Source: Rahnella inusitata_A (GTDB lineage: Bacteria; Pseudomonadota; Gammaproteobacteria; Enterobacterales; Enterobacteriaceae). From it: 64,000 nucleotides of DNA. This document shows positions 8,911-19,044 of this stretch, in pieces. The stretch's first letter is position 1. Each line of letters starts with the position of its first letter. The stretch is taken from assembly GCF_965118895.1 (NCBI RefSeq), contig NZ_CBCPJJ010000002.1:248001-312000 (forward strand), in the 5' to 3' direction. Below the pieces are notes generated by a model that was not told the DNA's origin, did no database searches, and was given only the letters and a program-made list of their open reading frames with translations. Made by a program: the position numbers and the translations under genes.

Positions 8911-10302
8911 ATGCTGAAGATTTTTAATACCCTGAGTCGCCAAAAAGAGGAATTCAAACCAATTCATGCCGGTAAAGTCGGGATGTACGTGTGTGGGATC
9001 ACTGTTTACGACCTGTGTCACATCGGCCACGGTCGCACCTTTGTATCTTTCGACGTGGTTTCGCGCTACCTGCGTTACCTCGGTTACGACCTGAAATATG
9101 TGCGTAATATTACCGATATCGACGACAAGATCATCAAACGTGCCGCTGAGAAGGGCGAACATTTTTCGGCCTTAACCGACCGTATGATTGCCGAAATGCA
9201 CAATGATTTCGCTGCACTGAACATTCTGCCGCCGGATTCTGAACCGCGTGCCACACAGCACATTGATGAAATCATCGACATCGTGCAAAAGCTTATCGAT
9301 CGCGACCACGCTTACGTGGCGTCGAACGGCGACGTGATGTTCTGGGTGGAAAGCGATCCTGATTACGGTTTGCTGTCCCGTCAGGATCTGGATCAGCTGC
9401 AGGCTGGCGCGCGCGTGGAAGTTGAAGCGAATGTGAAACGCAACCCGATGGACTTCGTGCTGTGGAAAATGTCCAAACCGGGCGAACCGAGCTGGACGTC
9501 CCCGTGGGGCGAAGGCCGTCCAGGCTGGCACATCGAATGTTCGGCGATGAACTGCAAACAGCTGGGCGATCATTTTGATATCCACGGTGGCGGTTCTGAC
9601 CTGATGTTCCCGCACCATGAAAACGAAATCGCTCAGTCAAGTTGCGCGCACGACGGCCCGTATGTGAATACCTGGATGCACTCCGGCATGGTAATGATCG
9701 ACCGTGAGAAGATGTCAAAATCACTGGATAACTTCTTCACCGTGCGCGACGTGCTGAAATATTACGATGCTGAAAGCGTGCGTTACTTCCTGATGTCCGG
9801 CCATTACCGCAGCCAGCTCAACTACAGCGAAGAGAATCTGAAACTGGCGCGAACCTCGATGGAACGTCTGTACACCGCACTGCGCGGCACCGACGCCAGT
9901 GCGACTCCGGCCGGTGGCGAGGCGTTTGTCGCCCGCTTCCGTGCGGCGATGGACGACGATTTCAACACGCCGGAAGCCTATTCCGTGTTGTTCGATATGG
10001 CGCGTGATATCAACCGCCTGAAAACGGAAGACATGGCGGCGGCCAATGGTATGGCGGCAGAATTGCGTCAGCTGGCGGCGGTGCTCGGCTTGCTGGAGCA
10101 GGATCCGGAGCAGTTCCTCAAATCCGGTGCGCAGGCGGATAGCGACGACGAAGTGGCTGAAATCGAAGCGTTGATCAAACAGCGTAACGACGCCCGCGCC
10201 AGCAAAGACTGGGGCATGGCGGATAAAGCGCGCGACCGTCTGAATGAAATGGGTATCGTTCTGGAAGATGGAGCGGCAGGCACCACCTGGCGCAGAAAGT
10301 AG
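8911..10302 (+). CDS. cysS: Cysteinyl-tRNA synthetase
   Basis: 463 residues starting MLKIFNTLSRQKEEF at ATG 8911, aligning with E. coli CysS (461); an earlier in-frame ATG at 8824 has no homologous residues. Class I motifs HIGH (in CHIGHGRTF) and KMSKS are present. Zinc ligands are expected at the Cys before the HIGH motif, the Cys in HIECSAMN, the His after it and the Glu of HHENE. Monomeric cytosolic enzyme that charges tRNA-Cys. Confidence 0.96.
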   Translation: MLKIFNTLSRQKEEFKPIHAGKVGMYVCGITVYDLCHIGHGRTFVSFDVVSRYLRYLGYDLKYVRNITDIDDKIIKRAAEKGEHFSALTDRMIAEMHNDFAALNILPPDSEPRATQHIDEIIDIVQKLIDRDHAYVASNGDVMFWVESDPDYGLLSRQDLDQLQAGARVEVEANVKRNPMDFVLWKMSKPGEPSWTSPWGEGRPGWHIECSAMNCKQLGDHFDIHGGGSDLMFPHHENEIAQSSCAHDGPYVNTWMHSGMVMIDREKMSKSLDNFFTVRDVLKYYDAESVRYFLMSGHYRSQLNYSEENLKLARTSMERLYTALRGTDASATPAGGEAFVARFRAAMDDDFNTPEAYSVLFDMARDINRLKTEDMAAANGMAAELRQLAAVLGLLEQDPEQFLKSGAQADSDDEVAEIEALIKQRNDARASKDWGMADKARDRLNEMGIVLEDGAAGTTWRRK

Positions 10303-10332
10303 TCCTTTCTCCGTTTTTTCAGCTACGCTCAA

Positions 10333-10357
10333 TGGCTCCCAACCGGGGGCCATTTTT
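10333..10357 (+). terminator. Rho-independent terminator of cysS
   Basis: TGGCTCCC and GGGGGCCA form an eight-pair stem around AACC, followed by TTTTTAT. It lies 31 bases after the cysS stop and just before the alkA ribosome site. Confidence 0.75.
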
Positions 10358-10371
10358 ATAAGGATCGTCCT

Positions 10372-11247
10372 GTGACAACCATGCTTCTGACCTATCAGCC
10401 ACCCTATGACTGGCAGTGGATGACAGCCTTTCTTGGCGCGCGAGCTTTGCTGGGCGTTGAGCAGCAGGACGGCGAATTCTACCAGCGCACACTGGCGGTA
10501 ATGCACAAGGGCGAACGGCTGACCGGCTGGTTCAGGATCCGACCATTGCCTGATCTCAACAGCGTTGAACTCGAGGTCTCGCCGTCGCTGGAACCCGTTG
10601 CGGATAACGTGGCGAAGCAGGTGCGGCGGTTGCTGGATCTGGATGCTGAACCGGAGCAGATCGCCGCCGGGCTGGGGGCGCTGGCGGAAAATGCCATCGG
10701 GCTGAGATTGCCGGGCTGTGTGAACCGTTTTGAACTGGTGGTCAGGGCGATCCTCGGACAACTGGTCAGCGTGAAAATGGCCGCGACGCTGGCGACGCGG
10801 CTGACGCAAAAGTGGGGTGAACCGGTGAGGACGCCCTTTGCGGCGCTGACGCATCTATTCCCATCCCCGGCAACCCTCGGGCAACTGACGGTGGACGATT
10901 TACGCGGAATTGGCGTGCAGGCGAAACGCGCGGCCTGTCTGATCGGGCTGGCGCAGGCGGTGGAAGAGGGGCGGTTGCCGCTTGATGAAATGACCGATGC
11001 GCAGGAAGGAATCAAAATGCTGCTGGCGATGCCCGGCATTGGCAGCTGGACCGCCAGTTATGTGGCGATGCGTGCATGGTCAGCGCCGGATATTTTCCTT
11101 GGTGGAGATTATCTGATCAAACAGCGTTTTCCGGGCATGACGCCGGGTAAAATTGCCCGCTACGCCGAAATCTGGCAGCCGTGGCGCACTTACGCCACGT
11201 TGCATTTATGGTTCAACCATGACTGGCAGCCGGACACACCTCAGTGA
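10372..11247 (+). CDS. alkA: DNA-3-methyladenine glycosylase II AlkA
   Basis: 291 residues. The helix-hairpin-helix with its glycine loop (MPGIGSWTASYVAMRA) is followed by FLGGDYLIKQRFPGMTP, which keeps the catalytic Asp (E. coli D238). The enzyme removes alkylated purines from DNA. The GTG at 10372 is preferred because AAGGA lies seven bases before it; the ATG at 10381 gives the E. coli-like N-terminus but a 16-base gap. Its 3' end overlaps the convergent dgcE by seven bases. E. coli also has alkA next to dgcE (yegE). Confidence 0.92.
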   Translation: MTTMLLTYQPPYDWQWMTAFLGARALLGVEQQDGEFYQRTLAVMHKGERLTGWFRIRPLPDLNSVELEVSPSLEPVADNVAKQVRRLLDLDAEPEQIAAGLGALAENAIGLRLPGCVNRFELVVRAILGQLVSVKMAATLATRLTQKWGEPVRTPFAALTHLFPSPATLGQLTVDDLRGIGVQAKRAACLIGLAQAVEEGRLPLDEMTDAQEGIKMLLAMPGIGSWTASYVAMRAWSAPDIFLGGDYLIKQRFPGMTPGKIARYAEIWQPWRTYATLHLWFNHDWQPDTPQ

Positions 11248-14234
11248 ATGCCGAAATAGCCGGTGTTGAGCAGTTTTTCCAGTGAGGTTTCCGGGGCGAT
11301 GGTGTCGCCGCCAACCAGATCGATGCCGATCCCGGTCAGTTTCTCCAGCGTCTCGGTAATATCGGCCGGTCCCGCCAGCGTCTGAGCATTCAGCCGGTGG
11401 GTGTTGCCGTGCAAAATAGTCACCAGTACTTCATGCATCTGGTTGTAATGGATCTGCGCCATAAAGCTCGGGTCGATCTGCACGTAATCCACCGTATCAG
11501 CCGGCAGCTGGTTAAATTCCACCATGTTCTTACCAATGTTCTGCACCACAATTTTGCAGCCCCGACGGCGGATTTGTGCAATAAACACCCTTAAATCTGG
11601 ATGCTTTAGCAGGACTGCGTCGTCAATCATCAGGTTGATTGATGACATTGGCAGCGGCGTTTCATTGAGCATCTCCAGTAAATCAGCGCGCAGCGATGGC
11701 AGCAACAAGCCTTCCGTCGACACCGGGATCGCCACGCAAATGCCTTTATTAGCGATGCCCTGTCCGTAATCAATCAGCACGCGGTGTAACAACCAGCGAT
11801 CAACCTGCGGCATCATGTCGTAGAAATGAGCGGCCTGCAGGAACAGATCGGCGGTTTGCGCCATCTGATTAGGGAGCGCGAGCTGTAAAGACATCTGATA
11901 GAAGCACACCGACAGCGGCGTTTTGGGCGGCGACGCCGCACGGCAGTGCAGGGTTATCTGATTTTCACTCAAAATACGGGTGACGTCTTCGGGGCGGAAC
12001 TGCGCCGTGTGCGAGGAAAGTTGCAGTTTTTGCCGTGATTCAAAGGTGAAAACCCGTCCGCGCCCGTTATGTTTGGCGGTGTAACAGGCGACATCAGCCT
12101 GCGCCATGTACTCGCTGCCGCTGATATTGGCATTGTTAATCAGCGTCAGCCCGGCGCTGGCGCCGATGCGGTAAATCTGATCTTCCCAGATAAACTGGTA
12201 CGCATTGATCTTATTGACCAACTGCTGAAGGGTATTCAGCCCCTGATCCAGCGGACAATCGAAAAGGATCAGCGCAAATTCATCGCCACCCAGCCGCGCC
12301 AGACGATCGCTGTTGCGAATGTGATCCTTCATCAGCGTACTGATTTGACGCAGTAATTCGTCGCCTGCCGCGTGGCCCGCCGTATCGTTTATAGCCTTGA
12401 AACGGTCGAGATCGATAAACGCCAGACTGTGCGCCTGCTGCTGTACCGCCGTCAGGCTGAGGGCTTTTTTCAGGCTTTTTTCGAAACTGCCGCGATTGGC
12501 TAAACCGGTGAGCAGATCATGCGAGGCGCTGTAGCTGAGTTTGCGCATCAGCTCACGGGATTTGCTGACGTCCTGCAAGACCAGCACAATGCCGATCGGT
12601 TCATCTTTCAGCGTGCGCAACGGCGATACTGCCAGCTGAACGTCAAACAGGCCGGTGCCGTGGCCGTGCAATACCAGAGACTGCTCGACCGAAGAGTGCA
12701 GATTCTCGCTGATATCGAACTGCTGCAAATTATCGAGCAACGGCCCTTCCGGCCCTTTGGTGATATGCACGATACGGCCAACCGGCTGCCCTTGCGCCTC
12801 AGACTCTTTCCAGCCGGTCATCTTCTCGGCGACCGGATTCATAAAGGTGATGTTGAGATCCCGGTCGGTCGAAATCACGGCCTCGTTGATGGAATTGAGC
12901 GTGATGTGCAGCAGCTCTTTCTCTTCATGCAATGCTTCGGACAGACGTTTATTGGTGATTTCGGTGTGTTTCAGCTCGGTGATATCTTCAATCTGAGAGA
13001 TGAAATAGAGCGGATTCTGGTTCTCATCGCGCACCAGAGAAACCGCCAACAGCACCCAGACCATTTCGCCGCTGCGGCACAGGTAACGTTTCTCCATGTT
13101 GTAGCTCTGAATATCGTCGTCTAACAACTGCTGGAGCAGAGCGAGATCTTTACCTAAATCTTCCGGGTGAGTGATCTCCTGAAACGACAGTGTTTTCAGA
13201 TAATCCGCCTCATAGCCCAGCAGTTTGCACAGTGATTTATTCACCTGTAGCCATTTGCCCTGCGGCGAGACCAGTGCCATGCCAATCGCCGAATACTCCA
13301 TCGCGTTACGAAAACGGTTTTCGCTCTGTGTGATGTGCGATTTTTCCGTGCGCAGGGCATGCATCGCCATCGCCATCGCATTCGCGGGGAGCAGAATCAG
13401 TAACAGCGGCAGGAAGATCAGCCCTTGTGGGATCTGGATGGCATGAGGCTGGACGGTAATAATGCCGCTGGTTTGCAGCAGGGCAATCATCAGCGTCATC
13501 GACAGGAAAATAATAAATGCCTCAATGCGCGGCAAACGAATGGCAGCCCAAAGCAGGGGGATCGTGATAAAGGCGAAGGTATAAGGCAGCCATTTGAGCG
13601 CCATAAAACCGAGCGACAGCGTCACAATCAGCGTGACCAGCAATTCAACCAGACGGCGGGAAGTCAGAATTTGCGTGAAATAACCTCGCTGATAGATAAG
13701 CCCCAGAGGGGTCAGCGCGAGGATTGCCACCGCTTCGGACATAAACCAGGTCGCAAAACGCTCCTGCAATTGCGCCGAGGTGTGGATGTGCAGAATGTAC
13801 ATCACCATGACCACTGAGCTGACCAGTGGACAGAAAATCACGGCAATGACTAAAAATTTTACCCAGTGACTCAGGCCGGAAAGCGGATCTTGTTGCGGCA
13901 ATGCCCGACGCAGCAGCAGGGCGCACAGCGTGGCCTCGATCAGATTGTTGAGGGTGTAGGGCAGATAACCCAGGATGTGCGATCCCATCAGGGTATGCGC
14001 GGCGGCAATACCTAACGCCGCAGCGCAAAGCAGCGGGATCCAGTCCAGATAACGGTGATGGAACAGCACGGGGATCAGAAACGCCGTGGGTAACCACAAT
14101 CCTGCCAGACTGGAGGTTTTTTGGATGATATTCAGACAGGCCAGAGCCAGCAGACAAATGGCGATGCCAGTCAGCAGAGGCACTTTCCAGTTGACCTTTT
14201 CCACAAGGAACGCGGTCGGTTTGCTTTTTTCCAC
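11241..14234 (-). CDS. dgcE: Diguanylate cyclase DgcE (MASE1-PAS-PAS-GGDEF-degenerate EAL)
   Basis: About 997 residues from the GTG at 14234, which has AAGG eight bases upstream; another GTG at 14309 is possible and adds 25 residues. The order is an N-terminal MASE1 sensor with about eight membrane helices, two PAS domains (one begins FRNAMEYSAIGMAL, the second includes NEAVISTDRDLNITFMNP), a GGDEF domain with RLGGDEFALI and an RNSD product-inhibition site five residues before it, and an EAL-like tail lacking the catalytic residues (no DDFG, no EAL). Clearly the E. coli DgcE (YegE) relative, but that has three PAS domains and about 1105 residues, so one PAS is absent here. Makes cyclic di-GMP. 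Confidence 0.92.
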   Translation of the reverse strand: MEKSKPTAFLVEKVNWKVPLLTGIAICLLALACLNIIQKTSSLAGLWLPTAFLIPVLFHHRYLDWIPLLCAAALGIAAAHTLMGSHILGYLPYTLNNLIEATLCALLLRRALPQQDPLSGLSHWVKFLVIAVIFCPLVSSVVMVMYILHIHTSAQLQERFATWFMSEAVAILALTPLGLIYQRGYFTQILTSRRLVELLVTLIVTLSLGFMALKWLPYTFAFITIPLLWAAIRLPRIEAFIIFLSMTLMIALLQTSGIITVQPHAIQIPQGLIFLPLLLILLPANAMAMAMHALRTEKSHITQSENRFRNAMEYSAIGMALVSPQGKWLQVNKSLCKLLGYEADYLKTLSFQEITHPEDLGKDLALLQQLLDDDIQSYNMEKRYLCRSGEMVWVLLAVSLVRDENQNPLYFISQIEDITELKHTEITNKRLSEALHEEKELLHITLNSINEAVISTDRDLNITFMNPVAEKMTGWKESEAQGQPVGRIVHITKGPEGPLLDNLQQFDISENLHSSVEQSLVLHGHGTGLFDVQLAVSPLRTLKDEPIGIVLVLQDVSKSRELMRKLSYSASHDLLTGLANRGSFEKSLKKALSLTAVQQQAHSLAFIDLDRFKAINDTAGHAAGDELLRQISTLMKDHIRNSDRLARLGGDEFALILFDCPLDQGLNTLQQLVNKINAYQFIWEDQIYRIGASAGLTLINNANISGSEYMAQADVACYTAKHNGRGRVFTFESRQKLQLSSHTAQFRPEDVTRILSENQITLHCRAASPPKTPLSVCFYQMSLQLALPNQMAQTADLFLQAAHFYDMMPQVDRWLLHRVLIDYGQGIANKGICVAIPVSTEGLLLPSLRADLLEMLNETPLPMSSINLMIDDAVLLKHPDLRVFIAQIRRRGCKIVVQNIGKNMVEFNQLPADTVDYVQIDPSFMAQIHYNQMHEVLVTILHGNTHRLNAQTLAGPADITETLEKLTGIGIDLVGGDTIAPETSLEKLLNTGYFGIH

Positions 14235-14518
14235 GGTGAAAACCTTTTTCTGTCTGGCAATGAGCAGCAGGCAGTAACATTGACGTTTGTTTTTGCTGTT
14301 ATTTATCACCGGCTCACTGGAGATAAGGCCTGTTCAGGCGATTCACTTTGTGTCGGTGTGAATGATTATTATTTTAGGAATATTAGTATGAATTCTACAT
14401 CACTCTTTCGGCGATAACGAATAATCCGTTAATCGAAATAAAACGAGGTTTTCAGAGCTATTGTTATGATTGTTTTGCGAAAAGGGGAATCCCCGGCCCG
14501 AGGGCCGGAAAAACGCCA

Positions 14519-15958
14519 TCAGATCAGGAAGATTGTGGCGAGGCCGAGGAAGATAAAGAAGCCGCCGGTGTCGGTCAGCGCGGTAATCATCACGCTGGAA
14601 CCGATAGCCGGATCGCGGCCGATGCGCACCATGGTTAACGGAATAATTACACCCATCAGAGCCGCCAGCAGCAGGTTGAGAATCATCGCCAGCGTCATCA
14701 CACCGCCCATCTCCCAGTCGCCGTAAAGCAGCCAGGTGACGATGCCCATCAGGCCGCCCCAGACCAGGCCGTTGATCAGCGCCACGCCGAGTTCCCTGAA
14801 CATCAGAAATTTCAGGTTTCCTACCTGTACATGGTGCAAGGCCAGACCGCGCACGATCATCGTGATGGTCTGATTACCGGTGTTACCACCAATTCCGGCG
14901 ACAATCGGCATCAGCGCGGCCAGTGCTACCAGCTGCGAAATCGTGTGTTCGAACAGGCCGATAACGCGCGATGCAATAAAGGCGGTACAAAGATTGATCG
15001 CCAGCCACGCCCAGCGGTTACGTACCGCTTTGCTGACCGGAGAAAACACATCCTCTTCCGGGCTCAGACCGCCCATGCGGCGCAGATTGCTGTCAGTATC
15101 GTTATTGACGAAGTCGACGATTTCTTCAACCGTAAGTCGCCCCATCAGCTTGCCCTTTTTATCTACTACCGGTGCAGTAATCAGGTCATAACGTTCGAAC
15201 GCGCTGGCGGCATCTTCGGCTTTATCTTCCGGTTCAAAGCTGGTGAGATCGGTAATCATCACGTCGGCGACTTTCGTCTCCGGCGGATTAAGCAAGATCG
15301 CGGTAAGCGGCAGTTCGCCGAGCAGGGTGTTTTTGCGATCGGTGATAAACAACTTATCGCTGGCCTGCGGAATACGTTTTTGCAAACGCAGAAAGCGCTG
15401 TACGGTCGCGAGCGTGACGTCCGGGCGGACGGTCATCAGCTCGAAATCCATGATACGGCCCACGCAATCTTTGTTGAACTTCATGACTTCGCGGACTTTT
15501 TCCCGCTGCTTCGGTTCCAGCGACGTGAGTACGCGGCCTGTCAGATCACGCGGCAGGTATTCCGCCAAATATACCTGATCGTCCACGTCGAGCAGCGACA
15601 TGGTTTTCAGCAGGTCTTTGTCGCTCATTTCTTCGATCAGGCTGTCCCAGACGGTTTCTGAGACTTCGACCAGCGCTTTACCGCGCGCGGCCGGTTCGAC
15701 CAGCCGCCACAGCGCCAGACGTTCGCGGATCGGTAACGCTTCGAGTACGTCGGCGACGTCGGCTGCGTGGAGTTTTTGTACCCGCGCGCTGAGCTCTGCG
15801 GTGTAGTCCATAAGCTGTGCGCGCGTGGCGTCATCAACTTCAATCTCTTCCCCGAGAATACTGTCGGCGAGTTCATCGGTGTTAAGCAGGAGATCGAGGA
15901 TCCGGCGGCGACTTTCCGCCAGCTTTTGGCCGTAATTCTTTGGTTTTTCGGCAGACAT
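14519..15958 (-). CDS. mgtE: Magnesium transporter MgtE
   Basis: 479 residues. An N-terminal helical superhelical domain (residues about 30-130), a CBS pair (about 140-265), then five membrane helices from about residue 290 to the end. The ion-pore Asp is expected in the last-helix region TALTDTGGFF. The cytosolic domains sense magnesium and close the channel in this family. AAGGA lies seven bases before the ATG. A YfgG-like gene lies 36 bases upstream on the same strand. Confidence 0.95.
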   Translation of the reverse strand: MSAEKPKNYGQKLAESRRRILDLLLNTDELADSILGEEIEVDDATRAQLMDYTAELSARVQKLHAADVADVLEALPIRERLALWRLVEPAARGKALVEVSETVWDSLIEEMSDKDLLKTMSLLDVDDQVYLAEYLPRDLTGRVLTSLEPKQREKVREVMKFNKDCVGRIMDFELMTVRPDVTLATVQRFLRLQKRIPQASDKLFITDRKNTLLGELPLTAILLNPPETKVADVMITDLTSFEPEDKAEDAASAFERYDLITAPVVDKKGKLMGRLTVEEIVDFVNNDTDSNLRRMGGLSPEEDVFSPVSKAVRNRWAWLAINLCTAFIASRVIGLFEHTISQLVALAALMPIVAGIGGNTGNQTITMIVRGLALHHVQVGNLKFLMFRELGVALINGLVWGGLMGIVTWLLYGDWEMGGVMTLAMILNLLLAALMGVIIPLTMVRIGRDPAIGSSVMITALTDTGGFFIFLGLATIFLI

Positions 15959-15994
15959 TCAGGGTCCTTTCTCTTTTTTACGTCCGGCAGGCCT

Positions 15995-16192
15995 TCAGGG
16001 CGCCGGTATGGATTTCGTCGTATCGGTGTGTTCAGGACGGGCTTCGGTCTGCGCTTCGCGTTGAGTTTGCTTTTGATTCTGATGATGCGAATACGCGCCG
16101 ACAGCGGAGTAGACCAGACGTCCGAACAAAATAATAAAGCTTATCGACAACACGATTTTCGTCATCAACTTGATGTTGGATTTTCGAGACAT
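15995..16192 (-). CDS. Small membrane protein, YfgG-like (DUF2633)
   Basis: 65 residues with one membrane helix (IVLSISFIILFGRLVYSAVGAY, about residues 13-34) and a hydrophilic Gln/Glu/Lys-rich tail. It resembles E. coli YfgG in length and in the pattern MT-IVL-ISFI-FFGR. YfgG lies beside pdeF in E. coli and this gene lies beside pdeF here, which supports the match. It may be cotranscribed with mgtE downstream. Function not established. Confidence 0.7.
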   Translation of the reverse strand: MSRKSNIKLMTKIVLSISFIILFGRLVYSAVGAYSHHQNQKQTQREAQTEARPEHTDTTKSIPAP

Positions 16193-16707
16193 AGTAAAGT
16201 CCGTTAAGGGGATCTTTGCTCCGGTGGCAGTGATAAAAGATGTAAATGATAACGGTTACAATATAACGCACAACTAAACGACTCTCCAGATAAAGGCAAA
16301 AAGCAAAAAGTGCGGTTTATTTTCACTGATAAGTGAAGTCGCACGATGACATTACCATTCAGATAATCTATACGTTTAAAGTTAATCTCATGGATTTGAA
16401 TGTATTTGTTAATTTGTTAATAACGTGAGAAATTGTTTAAGGTCTTTTTGGTCAAAAAATTGAAGAATGTGTTTATTGATCAGTATCAAGAGCATTAATA
16501 TAAAGCCGATTAGAATTCAGCTCTATTTTAAGATTTTTGACACCGACCTCCGCTGTTTTTCTTTTTTCTGCTGGTTTCTTTGAAATGACATTTTTGTGAC
16601 GATAATTGAATGCGGAGCCTGTCGTCACTGTCGCCCGGCGATTTCATGACGCCCGTTTCATCCTGATACCTTTTACAGCGGCATGACTCCTGTCCGCAAA
16701 ACTTACG
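16193..16707. other. Long divergent intergenic region before pdeF
   Basis: 515 bases between the divergent yfgG-like gene and pdeF. AT-rich, with poly-T stretches and several TTGTTAAT-like boxes around 16,405-16,440. I see no gene, tRNA or clear hairpin; presumably promoters for both genes. Confidence 0.5.
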
Positions 16708-18948
16708 ATGAACCCGATGCAAAAATTCTTTTCCTGGAATGAACTGCGCCACAAATGGTGGGGACTTCCGATCTTCTGCGCGCTGGTGCTGATCCCCATC
16801 ACCTCTTCGCTCTCTCCGATCATTATGTTGCCGGAAGGTCGAACGTATCTGATATACATGCCGCTCGCGACCTGCGTGGCGCTGCTGATGGTCTTTGACT
16901 GGGCGGCGTTCCCCGGCATTGTGCTGGCGCTGTTTCTGCGCTATTACCTGCGCATAGGGGCGGAAATGGGCACGCTGATGACAGTGATTTACTTCACGTC
17001 ACTGTTTCTTGCCTGGCTGGGATATCGCTGGCAGGCGGGAAGTCGCTGGTCCGCCCCGCTTGGGTTGATGAATCAGCCGTGGGTGCGCGTCGGCTGGCTG
17101 CTGATTTTCCTGACGTTCTTCTTCATCATCGTGCTGCAAATCGTAGTGGAAAGTGGTCTGCTGCCGCAGTATCTGGGCATGGCGACCCGTGAATTCATTA
17201 CGCTGCGCACGCTGATTAATCTTCAGTCCATGATTCTGGGGATACTGCTTAACTCGCATCTGATCTATCTGGTGATCCGTATTCTGCGACAGCCACGTTA
17301 CTGGCGCGTGTTACGCATGATGCTGCGTAAGCAGTGCGCGCCCAGTGTGAAGCCTTTGGAAATCGTGGTGTGGTTTACTCTCCTTTGTGCGATGGTCGCG
17401 TTGCTGTGCATCGAGGGGCTGAGCGAGCCTTTCATGAAAATTCTGCTCAGCGATTATACGCTCACACTGTTGTTCCCGGTGCTGCTGTTCGGCGCACTGC
17501 GTTACGGCTATTACTTCATCAGCATCGTGTGGACAGTCACCCTCACCATTTTATTTCATAACTATCAGGGCTTTATTACTGAGCAAAACTTTATTCATAA
17601 TCTGGTTTTTGTCTCTGCCCTTATGCCGGTTTATACCTCCACGCTGTTGCTGATGGCGGTGATTTCTTCGCGCCAGCGGTTGCTGATGAAAAAGTTCAAA
17701 GCGGCAGCGCTGCAGGATCCGGTATTCGGACTGCCTAATCTGCGCGCTTTTAACCGGGATTTGGCGGTACATCCGCGTTCGCTGCTGTGCTTTGTGCGTG
17801 TTTCAGATATGGATGTGCTGAGCCGTAATTACGGGATGCAACTGCGTATCCAGTTCAAACGGCAGCTGGCGATGGGGCTGAGGCCTTACTTACGGCCCGG
17901 TGAAAAAGTCTATCACCTGCCGGGCTACGATCTGGTCCTGCGGCTGAACTGTGACAATGTCGAAGAAAAGCTGATTCAGCTATATGAGTACGTTGAAGAT
18001 TTTCGGCTGATCTGGAACGGTCTGCCGCTGCATCCGAATATCGGTTTGTCATATTGCACCGTCTATTCGCCGGTCGAACATCTGCCGATTTTACTGGGTG
18101 AACTGAGCGGAATTGCCGAAATGTCGCTGACCACCGGGAAGCCGGAATCGAATAAAAGCGATCATAGCCAGGTGCAGACTGAAATCAGAGATAAAGTTGA
18201 TATGCTGCATAAGATCCAGCGCGCGCTGGATGATGACCGCTTTGTACTGATGGCACAACCGATCCTGGGCGTGCGCGGGGACAGCTATCATGAAATTCTG
18301 CTGCGCTTGTCGGAAGGTTCAGATAACGCACTGATCACGCCGGATAAATTCCTGCCGGTGGTGCACGAATTTGGTCTGTCGTATCAGATGGATATGTGGG
18401 TACTCAGGCACACGCTGATGTTTATCAGTCAGAACCGTGTGCGCCTGCCGAGCCTGCGTTTTGCCGTCAACTTTACGCCATCGACTCTGTGTCGCCCGAC
18501 CTTCACCCGCGATTTCAAAGCGCTGATGAAGGAGTTCGAGGTGGAACCCTTCCAGATCGTGCTGGAAGTTACCGAGTCGCACTTATTGCAGGATGTGAAG
18601 TACGCTGACTACGCCATGCGTGAGCTGCGCCATTACGGCTGCCGTATCGCTATCGATGACTTTGGTACAGGTTACGCCAGCTATGGCCGCCTCAAAGCGA
18701 TTGAGGCCGATATCCTCAAGATTGACGGCAGCTTTGTGCGCAACATGCTGACAGATTCGCTGGATGGTTACATTGTGCAGTCGATTTGTCAGGTGGCGCG
18801 GATGAAGCATCTGGCGATTGTGGCGGAATATGTGGAAACCGAAGAGCAGAAAGCGGCGTTGCACGCACTGGGCGTGGATTACATGCAGGGTTATCTGGTC
18901 GGAAAACCGCAGCTTTTATCGGCGCTGCTGGAAGTACCGCAAGCCTGA
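16708..18948 (+). CDS. pdeF: Cyclic-di-GMP phosphodiesterase PdeF (YfgF)
   Basis: 746 residues. MASE1-type membrane sensor (residues about 15-320, eight or more helices), a degenerate GGDEF domain (LPGYDLVLRL where GGDEF should be) and an EAL domain from about 495. The EAL catalytic set looks complete: E in EILLRL, N in NFTPST, E in EVTES, DDFGTGYASY, K in KIDGSF, E in EYVETEE and Q in MQGYLVGKP. So it should hydrolyse cyclic di-GMP. In E. coli, YfgF is linked to anaerobic conditions. Neighbours ppx and yfgG match E. coli order. Confidence 0.93.
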   Translation: MNPMQKFFSWNELRHKWWGLPIFCALVLIPITSSLSPIIMLPEGRTYLIYMPLATCVALLMVFDWAAFPGIVLALFLRYYLRIGAEMGTLMTVIYFTSLFLAWLGYRWQAGSRWSAPLGLMNQPWVRVGWLLIFLTFFFIIVLQIVVESGLLPQYLGMATREFITLRTLINLQSMILGILLNSHLIYLVIRILRQPRYWRVLRMMLRKQCAPSVKPLEIVVWFTLLCAMVALLCIEGLSEPFMKILLSDYTLTLLFPVLLFGALRYGYYFISIVWTVTLTILFHNYQGFITEQNFIHNLVFVSALMPVYTSTLLLMAVISSRQRLLMKKFKAAALQDPVFGLPNLRAFNRDLAVHPRSLLCFVRVSDMDVLSRNYGMQLRIQFKRQLAMGLRPYLRPGEKVYHLPGYDLVLRLNCDNVEEKLIQLYEYVEDFRLIWNGLPLHPNIGLSYCTVYSPVEHLPILLGELSGIAEMSLTTGKPESNKSDHSQVQTEIRDKVDMLHKIQRALDDDRFVLMAQPILGVRGDSYHEILLRLSEGSDNALITPDKFLPVVHEFGLSYQMDMWVLRHTLMFISQNRVRLPSLRFAVNFTPSTLCRPTFTRDFKALMKEFEVEPFQIVLEVTESHLLQDVKYADYAMRELRHYGCRIAIDDFGTGYASYGRLKAIEADILKIDGSFVRNMLTDSLDGYIVQSICQVARMKHLAIVAEYVETEEQKAALHALGVDYMQGYLVGKPQLLSALLEVPQA

Positions 18949-18968
18949 CAGCAGAGATGGCACGTAAG

Positions 18969-19006
18969 AAAAAGCCCTCAGTGCACAACGTGCCTGAGGG
19001 CTTTTT
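18969..19006. terminator. Bidirectional terminator between pdeF and ppx
   Basis: AAAAAGCCCTCAG...CTGAGGGCTTTTT, with an additional GCAC/GTGC inner pairing. T-runs on both sides serve the convergent pdeF and ppx. Confidence 0.88.
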
Positions 19007-19044
19007 GTTTCGCTATCCTGCGTCATGGCGTGACGCAAAACCGC

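Noticed and set aside
12519..13124. 201-codon plus-strand frame inside dgcE
   Set aside because: Antisense to a well-supported gene with conserved domains; GC-rich shadow.
14484..14512. GC-rich palindrome after mgtE (CCGGCCCGAGGGCCGG)
   Set aside because: Two-base loop if fully paired and no T-run on the proper side; considered as a terminator but not convincing.
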